DNA from: Streptomyces sp. DSM 110735
Lineage (GTDB): Bacteria; Actinomycetota; Actinomycetes; Streptomycetales; Streptomycetaceae
Direction of reading: 5' to 3'
NCBI RefSeq assembly: GCF_016482685.1
Contig: NZ_JACYHF010000020.1
Coordinates: 1 to 64,000 of the forward strand
DNA length: 64,000 nt
A model generated the notes under the pieces. That model made no database searches and was not told the DNA's origin. It saw nothing but the letters and a program-made list of their open reading frames with translations. A program made the position numbers and the translations under genes. Positions 1 to 8,269 of the stretch are shown here, piece by piece. Within the stretch, counting starts at the first letter, position 1, and each line of letters starts with the position of its first letter.

Positions 1-143
1 CCGCGGCGCTGCACCCCCCCGCGGGGGCCCCAATGGCCCACTGGCCAACCCCCCCCCCCGGGCCAGGGGGGGGGCCCCCCCCCCCGGCGGGGGGGGGGGC
101 GCGGGGGAACCCCGGGGGCCCCCTCCGCACGTAGGGGCTCCGC
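1..143. other. Low-quality homopolymer-rich end, no gene
   Basis: This stretch is made of long runs of only G or only C (up to about a dozen) in a composition unlike the rest of the window. No reading frame, ribosome site or clean hairpin can be trusted here. It lies just downstream of the stop codon of the minus-strand operon, so it may hide the end of that operon or its terminator. The simplest reading is a contig end or consensus errors in a GC-rich region. Confidence 0.6.
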
Positions 144-956
144 TCAGCCCCGCCGCACCAGGGACAGCGTGCGCCGGGCCAGCGCCACCGTCGCCGCGTC
201 GATGAAGCGACCGTCGGGCAGTGCCTGGGCGCCCTGCTCGGCGGCGGCCGCCTTGACCACGGTCTCGGCCTCCTCCAGCTCCGCCGGGGTCGGCTGGTAG
301 GCGCGCTCGATCACCGGAAGCTGGCGCGGATGGATCGCGGCCCGCCCGAGGAAACCGAGCGCGCGCCCCCGGGCGCAGGAGGCGGCGAGACCGTCCAGGT
401 CCCGGATGTCGGGGTGGACGGACTGCGGGGGCGGGGCGAGTCCGGCGGCACGGGCGGCGACGACGACCCGGGACCGGGACCAGTCGAGCCCCGAGTCCGC
501 CCGTACCCCGAGATCGGCCCGCAGGTCCGCCTCGCCCAGGGAGATCCCGCGCAGCGACGGATGGGCGCGGGCGATGGCGTGGGCGTGCTCGATGCCGAGG
601 GCGGACTCCAGGAGCGCATACAGCGGCAGCGCGGTGAGGACGGCGGTGTGCCGTACCTCGTCGGGGGAGGCGACCTTGGGCAGCCGGAGCCCGGACACGC
701 CGGGCAGGCTGCCCAGCGCGGCGAGGTCCGCCGCGCCCCAGGGGCCGTCGGCGGCGTTCAGCCGGACGTGCACCGGGACGGGCTGGTGCTCGGAGAGCCG
801 TTCGGCGGTGGCCGTGCGGGCGTACTCCTTGCGGTCCGGGGCGATGGCGTCCTCCAGGTCGATCACCACCACGTCGGCGCCCGCGACGAGCGCCTTGTCC
901 ACCACATGGGGTCGGTCGCCGGGGACGTAGAGCCAGGTCAGCGGGGTGCGGGTCAC
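144..956 (-). CDS. HpcH/HpaI-type CoA ester lyase (CitE family)
   Basis: The 270-residue protein resembles the CitE-like CoA ester lyases, TIM-barrel enzymes that split or join acyl-CoA hydroxy acids such as malyl-CoA or citramalyl-CoA. The N-terminal LYVPGDRP (about residues 9-16) and the following DLEDA are family hallmarks for substrate and Mg binding, and the length is normal for the CitE-like group. The GTG start is chosen because it overlaps the stop of the CoA-transferase gene by four bases (GTGA) and puts the family motif near the N-terminus. It is the last visible gene of a seven-gene operon. Pairing with a CaiB CoA-transferase suggests activation and cleavage of an organic acid; the actual acid cannot be read from sequence. 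Confidence 0.85.
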   Translation of the reverse strand: MTRTPLTWLYVPGDRPHVVDKALVAGADVVVIDLEDAIAPDRKEYARTATAERLSEHQPVPVHVRLNAADGPWGAADLAALGSLPGVSGLRLPKVASPDEVRHTAVLTALPLYALLESALGIEHAHAIARAHPSLRGISLGEADLRADLGVRADSGLDWSRSRVVVAARAAGLAPPPQSVHPDIRDLDGLAASCARGRALGFLGRAAIHPRQLPVIERAYQPTPAELEEAETVVKAAAAEQGAQALPDGRFIDAATVALARRTLSLVRRG

Positions 957-2182
957 AGGGCGCCCTCCTCGCGCAGGGCGCCCAGCTCGGCCGGTCCGAG
1001 TCCCAGCTCGGTGAGCACGTCCTCGGTGTCGGCGCCGTGGGCGCGCCCTGCCCAGCGGATCGCGCCGGGGGTCGCGGAGAGCCGGAAGAGGACGTTCTGC
1101 ATCTTCAGCGGGCCGAGGTCCGGGTCGGGGACGGTGGTGACCGTGTCCAGGGCGAGGTACTGCGGGTCGGTGAACACGTCCCGTACGTCCTGCACGGGGG
1201 CGATCGCCGCCTCCGCCTTCTCGAAGGCGGCCAGCACCTCCTCGCGGTCGCGGGCGGCGATCCAGGCGCCGACCGCCTCGTCCAGGACGTCGGCGTGCGC
1301 GGCCCGCTGGGCGCCGCTCGCGAACCACGGCTCCTCGATCAGCTCCGGGCGCCCCACCAGCCGCATCACCCGCTCGGCCACCGACTGCGCCGAGGTGGAG
1401 ACCGCGACCCAGGAGCCGTCGGCGGTGCGGTAGGTGTTGCGCGGGGCGTTGTTCGCGGAGCGGTTGCCGGTGCGCTCCTGGACATAGCCGAGCTGGTCGT
1501 ACCAGGTGGGCTGCGGTCCGAGCATCGCCAGCATCGGCTCGATGATGGCCATGTCCACGACCTGTCCGGCGCCGGTGCGGTGCCGGGCGGCGAGCGCGGT
1601 GAGCACGGCGTACGACGTCGCAAGGGCGGTGACCGAGTCCGCGAGCCCGAAGGGCGGCAGGGTCGGCGGCGCGTCCGGTTCGCCGGTGAGCGCCGCGAAG
1701 CCGCTCATGGCCTCGGCGAGCGTGCCGAAGCCGGGGCGGTGCGCGTACGGACCGAACTGGCCGAAGGCGGTGACCCGGGTGAGGATCAGGCGCGGGTTGA
1801 CGGCCGACAGCTCCGGCCAGCCGAGGTCCCACTTCTCCAGGGTGCCGGGGCGGAAGTTCTCGATCACCACGTCGGCGGTCGCCGCGAGCCGCAGCAGGGT
1901 CGCGCGACCGCCGGGGCGGGACAGGTCGAGGGTGATGGCGCGCTTGTTGCGGCCGAGCACCTTCCACCACAGACCGATCCCGTCCTTCGCCGGGCCGTGC
2001 CCGCGCGAGGGGTCGGGGCGCCGGGGATGCTCCACCTTGATCACCTCGGCGCCGAAGTCACCGAGCATCGTGGCGGCGAGCGGACCGGCGAAGAGCGTGG
2101 CCAGGTCCAGGACGCGCAGTCCGTCCAGCGGCTGGACGGACGGGCGCGGGGCGCGGGGCGTGTTCTCGTCTCGGCTGCTCAT
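953..2182 (-). CDS. CaiB/BaiF family CoA-transferase
   Basis: This 409-residue protein matches the family III CoA-transferases, which move CoA between an acyl-CoA donor and a free carboxylic acid through a covalent aspartyl-CoA. Family signs are GLRVLDLATLFAGP near the N-terminus, the glycine-rich GDFGAEVIKVEHP, the NKRAITLDL block and the ENFRPGTLEKW segment. The start gives a 4-base ATGA overlap with the ribokinase stop, and the stop overlaps the downstream lyase. Co-translation with a CitE-like lyase resembles two of the three steps known in itaconate or citramalate breakdown, but no MaoC-type hydratase is visible, so that pathway is only a suggestion. Confidence 0.88.
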   Translation of the reverse strand: MSSRDENTPRAPRPSVQPLDGLRVLDLATLFAGPLAATMLGDFGAEVIKVEHPRRPDPSRGHGPAKDGIGLWWKVLGRNKRAITLDLSRPGGRATLLRLAATADVVIENFRPGTLEKWDLGWPELSAVNPRLILTRVTAFGQFGPYAHRPGFGTLAEAMSGFAALTGEPDAPPTLPPFGLADSVTALATSYAVLTALAARHRTGAGQVVDMAIIEPMLAMLGPQPTWYDQLGYVQERTGNRSANNAPRNTYRTADGSWVAVSTSAQSVAERVMRLVGRPELIEEPWFASGAQRAAHADVLDEAVGAWIAARDREEVLAAFEKAEAAIAPVQDVRDVFTDPQYLALDTVTTVPDPDLGPLKMQNVLFRLSATPGAIRWAGRAHGADTEDVLTELGLGPAELGALREEGAL

Positions 2183-3072
2183 GCGGTGTACTGCGCCTCG
2201 ATCTCCTGGCGGTAGGGCATCGACACCGACGCCCCTTCCCGCTGTACCGACAGGGCAGCGGCGGCGGACGCCCACATCAGGGCTTCGCGGATGGGTCGTT
2301 CCTCGGCGAGGGCGACCGCGAGCGCGCCCGCGAAGGTGTCGCCCGCGCCGGTGGAGTCCACGGGGGTGACCAGGGGCGCGGGCACCACCAGGGGCTCGGT
2401 GCCGCGCGCGACGTAGAGGCTGCCTGCCGCGCCGAGGGTGACGACGACCTCGGGCACCAGATCGAGCAGGGCGGTGGCCGCGTCGCGCGGGTCGATACGG
2501 CCGGTGAGGGTGACCGCCTCGTACTCGTTGGGGATCAACAGGTCGGTGGCTTCGAGGAGTTCGGGTGGCAGCGGCTGGGCGGGGGAGGGGGTGAGCACCG
2601 TGCGCACGCCGTGTCGCCGTGCTGTCTCGGCGCCCGCGAGGACGCCGTCGAGGGGGATCTCCAGTTGCAGGAGCAGGGCGTCGGCGGCGGTGAGGGCGCC
2701 CTCGTCGCCGGGGGCGAGGTGGTCCACGGTGCCGTTGGCGCCGGGGATGACGACGATGGAGTTGCCGCCCTCGTCGTCCACCACGATGTGCGCGGTGCCG
2801 GAGGGACCCTCGACCGTGCGCAGAAAGTCGGTGTCCACACCGGAGTGTTCGAGGGTGTCGCGCAGCCGGAGCCCGAAGGCGTCGTTGCCGACGGCGCCGA
2901 TCATCGAGACGGTGGCGCCGCACCGGGCGGCGGCGATGGCCTGGTTGGCGCCCTTGCCGCCGGGGATCGTGTGGAACTCGCGACCGGTCACGGTCTCGCC
3001 GAGCTGTGGGGCCTTGGCGACGTAGGTGACGAGGTCCATGTTGGTGCTGCCGAGGACCGCGATGTGGGTCAT
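2179..3072 (-). CDS. rbsK: Ribokinase (PfkB family)
   Basis: A 297-residue PfkB sugar kinase that most resembles ribokinase, which makes ribose 5-phosphate from ribose and ATP. Visible motifs are the N-terminal GGKGANQA sugar-binding signature (about residues 39-46), PNEYEA in the middle, and the catalytic anion-hole signature DSTGAGDTFAG near the C-terminus with its conserved Asp. The usual NPAPA before the nucleotide site reads TPSPAQ. The gene lies between the ARH hydrolase genes and the CoA-transferase with 4-base overlaps on both sides. In that setting it could phosphorylate a ribosyl product released by the hydrolases; that is inference. A deoxyribokinase or nucleoside kinase specificity cannot be excluded. 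Confidence 0.85.
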   Translation of the reverse strand: MTHIAVLGSTNMDLVTYVAKAPQLGETVTGREFHTIPGGKGANQAIAAARCGATVSMIGAVGNDAFGLRLRDTLEHSGVDTDFLRTVEGPSGTAHIVVDDEGGNSIVVIPGANGTVDHLAPGDEGALTAADALLLQLEIPLDGVLAGAETARRHGVRTVLTPSPAQPLPPELLEATDLLIPNEYEAVTLTGRIDPRDAATALLDLVPEVVVTLGAAGSLYVARGTEPLVVPAPLVTPVDSTGAGDTFAGALAVALAEERPIREALMWASAAAALSVQREGASVSMPYRQEIEAQYTA

Positions 3073-4430
3073 GGTCGGGTCGCCTCCAGGTGGGTGAGGT
3101 GGGCCAGGGTGTCGAAGCCGGTGCCGTCGAAGTCGGCGACGGAGGTGGCGAGCCGGTTCTTCAGCGGCGCCCGCCAGCGCTCGGGCAGCGCCTCGGGGGA
3201 GCCCGCGAGCAGCCCCGCGATGCTGCCCGCCGTCGCGCCGTTGGAGTCGGTGTCCCAACCGCCGGACACCGCACGGCAGATGGAGCCGGAGAAGTCGCCG
3301 TCGGCGTGGGTGAGCGCGGCGGCGATCAGGGCGGTGTTGGGGAGGGCGTGCACCCAGTGGTGGGTGGCGTCGTAGCGGGCGTGGAGTTGGTCCACCACGT
3401 CGTCGAAGTCGTCGTGTTCGTGCGCCAGTTGAACGGCGTGGTCGAGTGCCCCGGCCAGGCGGGAGCGGTCCGGGACGACCGTGCGGCCGGTGCGCAGACA
3501 GGCGTGCACGTCGTGCGTGCCGGTCGCGGCGGCGGCGAGGACGGCGGCGGTGAACACCGCCGCGTAGACACCGTTGGCGGTGTGGGTCAACACGGCGTCG
3601 CGGTACGCCTGTTCGGCGGCGGCGGCCGGGTCGCCCGGGTGGGTCCAGCCGTGGACGTCGGCGCGGATCAGCGCGCCGATCCACTCGCGGAACGGGTTGC
3701 GGTACCGGGCGGTGCGCGGAGGCTCGATCCCGTCAAGGAGGTTGCGGAAGGCGACGCGCTCGGCGGTGAAGGTGCGGCCGGGCGGGAGTTCGTCCAGCCA
3801 GAGCGCGGCGACCTGGTCGGTGGTGAAGGCGCGGCCGTGCCGCCGGAGCAGCAGCAGACCCAGCAGGGGGTAGTTGAGGTCGTCGTCCTCGGGCATCCCG
3901 TCGATGTTCTCGGCGAGCGAGGTACCTGCCGAGCGGCGGTTCCAGGGGTGGCGGGCCAGCAGCTCGGCGGGAACGCCCTCCGCGGTGAACCAGGTGGTCA
4001 GCGGGCGGTTCCCGGCGGCTTCGGCGAGGGCGCGGATGCCGTCCAGCGGCAGCTTCTCCACGGGCTTGCCGAGCAGACACCCCGCCGCACGGCCGAGCCA
4101 GGCTGCCTCCAGGGCGGCGGGGGAGACGCCGGTAAGCCCTTGCGGTGCGGGCCAGTCGGGGCAGGCTTCCTTGAGCGCGGTCCACTCCGTCGGCTCGTCC
4201 GCGCTCAACGCGCTGGGCAGATCGGCCAGTTCGTCCAGCAGGTCCTCGGCGAGCAGGCGCAGCGAGCGGGAGACCGGCTCCGGGGAGGCACCGGCCCGCT
4301 CAGGGGCGTCCGCGCCGCCCGCCGCCTTCCAGCGCGCCTCGATCCGCGCGGGCTCCCTGCCGTCCAGGCGTGCCTGGCGGATCTCGTGGCCCAGCAGGTC
4401 CTCGGGCTGGACCCAGGTCAGCCGGATCAT
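3069..4430 (-). CDS. ADP-ribosylglycohydrolase family protein 1 (long, variant metal motif)
   Basis: A 453-residue member of the ARH/DraG fold, whose enzymes remove ADP-ribose or related ribosyl groups using two divalent metals. The first metal motif is PEDDDLNY instead of the usual (S/T)DDT. The second, GWDTDSNGAT near the C-terminus, keeps both Asp ligands. About 110 residues precede the hydrolase core, so it is longer than DraG. It overlaps the next ARH gene (ATGA) and the ribokinase gene (ATGA). The TDD-to-EDD change suggests a different substrate from protein ADP-ribosylarginine. Family membership is firm; the substrate is unknown. Confidence 0.85.
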   Translation of the reverse strand: MIRLTWVQPEDLLGHEIRQARLDGREPARIEARWKAAGGADAPERAGASPEPVSRSLRLLAEDLLDELADLPSALSADEPTEWTALKEACPDWPAPQGLTGVSPAALEAAWLGRAAGCLLGKPVEKLPLDGIRALAEAAGNRPLTTWFTAEGVPAELLARHPWNRRSAGTSLAENIDGMPEDDDLNYPLLGLLLLRRHGRAFTTDQVAALWLDELPPGRTFTAERVAFRNLLDGIEPPRTARYRNPFREWIGALIRADVHGWTHPGDPAAAAEQAYRDAVLTHTANGVYAAVFTAAVLAAAATGTHDVHACLRTGRTVVPDRSRLAGALDHAVQLAHEHDDFDDVVDQLHARYDATHHWVHALPNTALIAAALTHADGDFSGSICRAVSGGWDTDSNGATAGSIAGLLAGSPEALPERWRAPLKNRLATSVADFDGTGFDTLAHLTHLEATRP

Positions 4431-5602
4431 GCCGGGTCCCCGAGCGCGGCGAAGGCCCGCTCGTGCGCGCGCCGCCGCGCCACGTCCCGCGCGAAGACCT
4501 CCCGGGCGACCTCGGCCAGTTCCCGCGCCGGAGCCCACAGGTCGAGGCGGCTGGCCTCGGCCACCGTCTTCGCCCACTCCTCGGGCACCGGCGAGCCGAG
4601 CGCGCCGGTGATCGCGCCCGCCATGGTGGCGATGGAGTCGCAGTCGCGCCCGTAGTTCACCGAGCCGAGCACCGCGTGCCGGAAGTCGCCGCCCGCGACC
4701 AGCACCATGCCGAGCGCCACCGGCAGCTCCTCGATGGAGTGCAGCCGCGAGGGGCGGCGGGCGCCGAGCGAGGGGGCGCGGTAGTCGGGACCGACCGTGT
4801 CGTACGGGGCGACCGCCGTGCGCAGCGGGACCAGCGCCGACTCGAAGTCGCCGTGTCCGGCGGCGGTTTCGCAGACCTTCTCGATCGCCTCGCGGGTGCC
4901 GTCCTTCGCCAGCGCCAGACAGGCGGCCACCACCGAGTCCGGGGTGGCGCCGGGCGCGGTCGCGGCGGCGACGGCGGCGGCGAAGACCCCGGCCGCCTCC
5001 CTGCCGTACGACGACTGGTGCGCGCCCGCGACGTCCAGTGCCTCGGCGTACGCGGCGGCGGGGTCGGCGGCGTTGACCAGACCGACCGGCGCCATGTACA
5101 TCGCCGCACCGCAGTTGACGATGTTTCCGCTGCCCGCCTCGCGCGGGTCGACGTGACCGTACGCCAGCCGGGCCACCAGCCACTTCTCGGCGAGGAAGAT
5201 CCGCTGGAGCGGCAGCGCCTCCGCCTCCAGCTCGGGGATCCAGCGGGGGTTGGTCATCAGGTCCGGGACCAGGTGGTCGGCGACCGCGTAGGCGTCGAGG
5301 TGGTCGCGGACGCGCTGGTAGACCCGGATCAGCGCGTGCGTCATCAAGGTGTCGTCGGTGACGTGCCCGTCGCCCTTGTGGTACGGCGCGATGGGGCGGG
5401 CGGTGCGCCAGGCGTCGCCGTTCCAGGGACCGACGAAGCCGTGGACGCGACCGCCGTGGCGGTCGGCGATCTGGTCGGGGGAGTAGCCCTCGACGGGTCC
5501 GCCGAGCGCGTCGCCCACGGCGGCGCCGACCAGGGCGCCGGTGATCCGCGCGTCCAGCGCGGTCAGTCCCGGGCCGGGGGTTTGTTCATTTTCGGGCGTC
5601 AT
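4427..5602 (-). CDS. ADP-ribosylglycohydrolase family protein 2
   Basis: A 391-residue ARH/DraG-type hydrolase with both binuclear metal motifs intact: TDDT at residues 82-85 and GRDCDS at about 318-323. The N-terminal GALVGAAVGDALGGPVEG is the normal family entry. It follows ARH protein 3 by seven bases and overlaps ARH protein 1 by four, so the four hydrolases are translated from one message. On family knowledge it should hydrolyse an N- or O-glycosidic bond to a ribosyl unit, but ARH folds also include inactive crystallins and uncharacterised hydrolases, so the substrate is open. Confidence 0.87.
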   Translation of the reverse strand: MTPENEQTPGPGLTALDARITGALVGAAVGDALGGPVEGYSPDQIADRHGGRVHGFVGPWNGDAWRTARPIAPYHKGDGHVTDDTLMTHALIRVYQRVRDHLDAYAVADHLVPDLMTNPRWIPELEAEALPLQRIFLAEKWLVARLAYGHVDPREAGSGNIVNCGAAMYMAPVGLVNAADPAAAYAEALDVAGAHQSSYGREAAGVFAAAVAAATAPGATPDSVVAACLALAKDGTREAIEKVCETAAGHGDFESALVPLRTAVAPYDTVGPDYRAPSLGARRPSRLHSIEELPVALGMVLVAGGDFRHAVLGSVNYGRDCDSIATMAGAITGALGSPVPEEWAKTVAEASRLDLWAPARELAEVAREVFARDVARRRAHERAFAALGDPA

Positions 5603-5609
5603 GCCCGAA

Positions 5610-6722
5610 TCATCCCTCCGGTCGGGCCCGTTGTGCGGCTTCCAGCAGCCCGGCGAGTTCCACGAGGTCCGTCCCGGTGAGGCGGGGCAGCGCGCAGCCG
5701 GACAGCACGCGGCAGGCGTCCCGCCAGGTGCCGGGCACGCACGCGCCGCCGCCCAGCGCGCCGGTGAGCGCCCCGGCCAGCGCCGGAGCGGAATCCGCGA
5801 CCCGGGAGAGACACGCGGCGGCGGGGACCGCCTCGCGGATACGGCCCTCGGCGGCGGCGGTCAGCGCCAGCGCGACGGGCACGGTCTCGGCCGCCGCCAC
5901 GCCGTAGCTGTACACATGATCGACGATCCGGTGCTCCAGGAGGGGGATCAGCTCGAAGGCCGAGGTGCTGTCCGGGACCAGCGCGAGCGCCTGGCGGGCG
6001 TTCCGCCCGATCTCCGTCCCCGCCGGAAGCTCCGCGAGCGCCGCCGCCACGCACGCGTCCGGCTTGTCCCCGGCCAGCGCCGACGCGACCGCCGCCGCCA
6101 TCGCCCGCGCGCCGTGCACACCGTCGCCGTCCTGGGTGTAGCGGGCGTCGAACTCCGCGAGGTCCGCCGCGCGCCGGGGATCGCCCGGGTGGGCCACGGC
6201 GAGGACGCAGGCGCGCACGCAGGCGGCGTCGTCGAAGTAGTGCGGGTTGTCGTGCCCGGTGGCGGGCGGGCGCAGTCCGGCGGCCAGGTTCCCGAGCCCC
6301 GCCCGCACCGAGATCCGCGCCCGCAGCGGCAGCACCGCCGACTCGATCTCCGGGGCGCGGTCCGCCGCGGCGGCGACCTCGGCGGCGACGGCGGTCCAGG
6401 TCAGGTCGATCGCCGCGCGCATCCGGCGCTCGCGGCTCAGATCCCCGAGCACGTCGTCCCCGGCCCGCAGCACCGCCTCCGCCGCGAACGCCGCCCACTC
6501 CGCGTCGTCGGAGGGACCGAGCCGCAGCGGCTCCGGCGGCTGGTTCAGCGCGACCGGCACCGGCAGGGTGGTCGTCGCGTTCAGCTCCGCGAACGTGTCC
6601 AGCTCCCGCGTGAGCCGCCGCGTCCACTCCGGCATCCGCGCCGCCCGGTGCCGCGCGGCGGGCCACCCGGCGGCATCCCCGGCGGCAAGACCGAGCAACA
6701 GCCCCTCGATACGGCGGCTCAC
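5610..6722 (-). CDS. ADP-ribosylglycohydrolase-like protein 3, degenerate second metal site
   Basis: A 370-residue paralogue of the neighbouring hydrolases. The N-terminal GLLLGLAAGDAAGWP matches the family, and the first metal motif survives as SDDAE (residues 71-75). At the C-terminal motif, where the neighbours read GRDAD or GRDCD, this protein reads SRVADS: the first Asp ligand is Val308 and only Asp310 remains. In DraG and ARH3 both Asp residues bind metal. The protein may therefore bind one metal, be inactive, or act as a partner of the intact paralogues. The GTG start gives a 4-base overlap with the upstream hydrolase gene. Confidence 0.82.
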   Translation of the reverse strand: MSRRIEGLLLGLAAGDAAGWPAARHRAARMPEWTRRLTRELDTFAELNATTTLPVPVALNQPPEPLRLGPSDDAEWAAFAAEAVLRAGDDVLGDLSRERRMRAAIDLTWTAVAAEVAAAADRAPEIESAVLPLRARISVRAGLGNLAAGLRPPATGHDNPHYFDDAACVRACVLAVAHPGDPRRAADLAEFDARYTQDGDGVHGARAMAAAVASALAGDKPDACVAAALAELPAGTEIGRNARQALALVPDSTSAFELIPLLEHRIVDHVYSYGVAAAETVPVALALTAAAEGRIREAVPAAACLSRVADSAPALAGALTGALGGGACVPGTWRDACRVLSGCALPRLTGTDLVELAGLLEAAQRARPEG

Positions 6723-7987
6723 GCGGGGACCTCCGAGTCGGAGCGGGGGGTTGTGGCGGGGGTGGGTGTGAGCGCCCCGACCTCCGGTGGTGCGCCGCTC
6801 CCGGTCGCCACCAGTTCCCGTACCTCCTCGCTCCCGGTCGCCACCAGTTCCCGTACCCCCTCCGGCGCCGCCCCGTTCCCCGTCGTCACCACCTCCCGCA
6901 GCGCGCCGCCCCGCACGAACTCCCGTACCTCCTCCGGCAGGAAGTCCGGGACCGCCAGCGCCTCGCCCCATTTGCCGCCCTCCTCCGGGACCAGGAGTTC
7001 GGCGATGTCGAGGATGTGGTGGCCGGCCATGGCGGGCAGGCAGCGCCCTCGGGCGGGGCCGATGGCGGCGGCCCAGTCGGCGGGGATGGCGGAGACGCCC
7101 CGAGTGGCTCCGGCGAGGGCGCCCGCGACGGCGGCCGTGGTGTCGGCGTCGCGTCCCATGTTGACGGCCGTCAGTACCGCTTCGCGGAAGTCGCCGTCGG
7201 CCGCCGCGTACGCGCCGAAGGCGAGGGCGACGGCCTCGGGGGCGAGGTCGGTCCAGGGGTAGCCGCCGATGACGACGGCGGAGCGGACCGCGCGCTCGCC
7301 CCGGTGGGCGACGGCGACCGCGCGGCGCAGCGAGCGGGCGGTCCAGGAGTCGTCGGGTACGGCCGCGAGCGCGGCGGCGATCACCACGGTGGGGTCCGCG
7401 CCCGCCATCGCCGCCGCCACCCCGGCGGCGACCGCCTGCCCACCGTGGATGCCCTCGCCCTCGTGGCTGACCGAGCCGTCGATCGCCACCAGCCGGGCCG
7501 CCTCGGCGGGGCGCCCGGCGGCGAACACCCCGAAGGGCGCCGCCCGCATCGCGAGCCCGTCGCTCCACGCGTGCCGGTGCTGGGCGGAGATGGGAGCCGC
7601 GAGACCCCGCCGCAGGTTCTCCAGGGTGCCGCGCTCGCTGAAGCCCGCGCCCCGGAAGGGACCCTCGGCCCGGTCCGCGATCCACTGGTGCCACGCCGCC
7701 TCGACGTGCGCCGGGGTGAGCGCGGAGCCGTGCCGGGCGAGCAGCAGCCCCGAGAAGATCGCGTACTCGGTGTCGTCCGTACCCGAGGGACGGTCGCTGA
7801 CGTACCCGGTGATACGGCCCCAGCGGGCGCGGATCTCGGAGGGCTTCATGTTCTCGGCGGGGGCGCCGAGCGCGTCGCCGACCGCCAGACCGAGCAGCGC
7901 GCCGCGCGCCCGCTCACGCGGTCCGGGTCGGTCCCCGGGCGCCGGGTCCGGGGCGGGGTCCGGGGCGGTGCGGGCGGTCGAAGCCAT
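6719..7987 (-). CDS. ADP-ribosylglycohydrolase family protein 4 (first gene of operon)
   Basis: A 422-residue ARH/DraG-type hydrolase with both metal motifs intact: TDDTEYA at about residues 70-76 and GRDADTT at about 278-284. The ATG was chosen because an AAGGAGA ribosome site lies about eight bases upstream; an earlier in-frame ATG at 8137 has no such support. After the hydrolase fold there is an unusual tail of about 80 residues containing two copies of an 11-residue unit, VRELVATGS, and a weaker third. It heads the operon and is divergent from the VIT transporter gene. The tail repeats are likely recent slippage and not part of the active site. Confidence 0.87.
   Translation of the reverse strand: MASTARTAPDPAPDPAPGDRPGPRERARGALLGLAVGDALGAPAENMKPSEIRARWGRITGYVSDRPSGTDDTEYAIFSGLLLARHGSALTPAHVEAAWHQWIADRAEGPFRGAGFSERGTLENLRRGLAAPISAQHRHAWSDGLAMRAAPFGVFAAGRPAEAARLVAIDGSVSHEGEGIHGGQAVAAGVAAAMAGADPTVVIAAALAAVPDDSWTARSLRRAVAVAHRGERAVRSAVVIGGYPWTDLAPEAVALAFGAYAAADGDFREAVLTAVNMGRDADTTAAVAGALAGATRGVSAIPADWAAAIGPARGRCLPAMAGHHILDIAELLVPEEGGKWGEALAVPDFLPEEVREFVRGGALREVVTTGNGAAPEGVRELVATGSEEVRELVATGSGAPPEVGALTPTPATTPRSDSEVPA
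6797..6860. repeat. 33-bp tandem repeat in the 3' part of ARH gene 4
   Basis: Two copies of a 33-base unit start at about 6797 and 6830, with nearly 30 identical bases each. A third, more diverged copy can be seen further towards the gene end (about 6870-6935). The unit keeps the frame and encodes an 11-residue VRELVATGS-type repeat. Confidence 0.8.
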
Positions 7988-8269
7988 GGCGGACTCTCCT
8001 TCGGCGGTGGTCCGCGCCAGGTCCCGTCGGCCGCGCGGCCCTTTGCGGATGTGTCCCCCGCGACACGCGCCGACCAGCCTCCGGAACCCCAGCATCACCC
8101 TCTCGGCATCTGAGCGTTCGAATCCTCGGATGAGCAAGAAAAGGTAAAGCCGCAGGTTAGCGCAGCCTTTCCTTGCTGGCGGGCGGGGAATGCCCGACGT
8201 AGGTTAGGGGTTGTCAAAAGATAGAAACAGTCCAAAGTTAGCTTTGGCTAAGCTTCCCGGGGGTTCTGG
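7988..8269. promoter_or_regulatory. Divergent control region with three iron-box-like sequences
   Basis: This 282-base gap separates the ARH operon from the VIT transporter gene and must hold both promoters. Three TTAG-containing elements lie on the VIT side: AGGTTAGC followed by GCAGCCT (8154-8168), TAGGTTAGG (8200-8208), and the palindrome TTAGC-N4-GCTAA (8238-8251), which ends 18 bases before the start codon. The actinobacterial iron regulators IdeR and DmdR1 bind a 19-base palindrome close to TTAGGTTAGGCTAACCTAA. By eye each element matches only about 11-12 of 19 positions, so these are degenerate candidates. An iron-efflux or storage gene behind such sites would fit iron control. Confidence 0.45.

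Noticed and set aside
8138..8269. Clear -35/-10 promoter for the VIT gene
   Set aside because: TTGTCA at 8211-8216 is a fair -35, but no good -10 lies 16-18 bases downstream.
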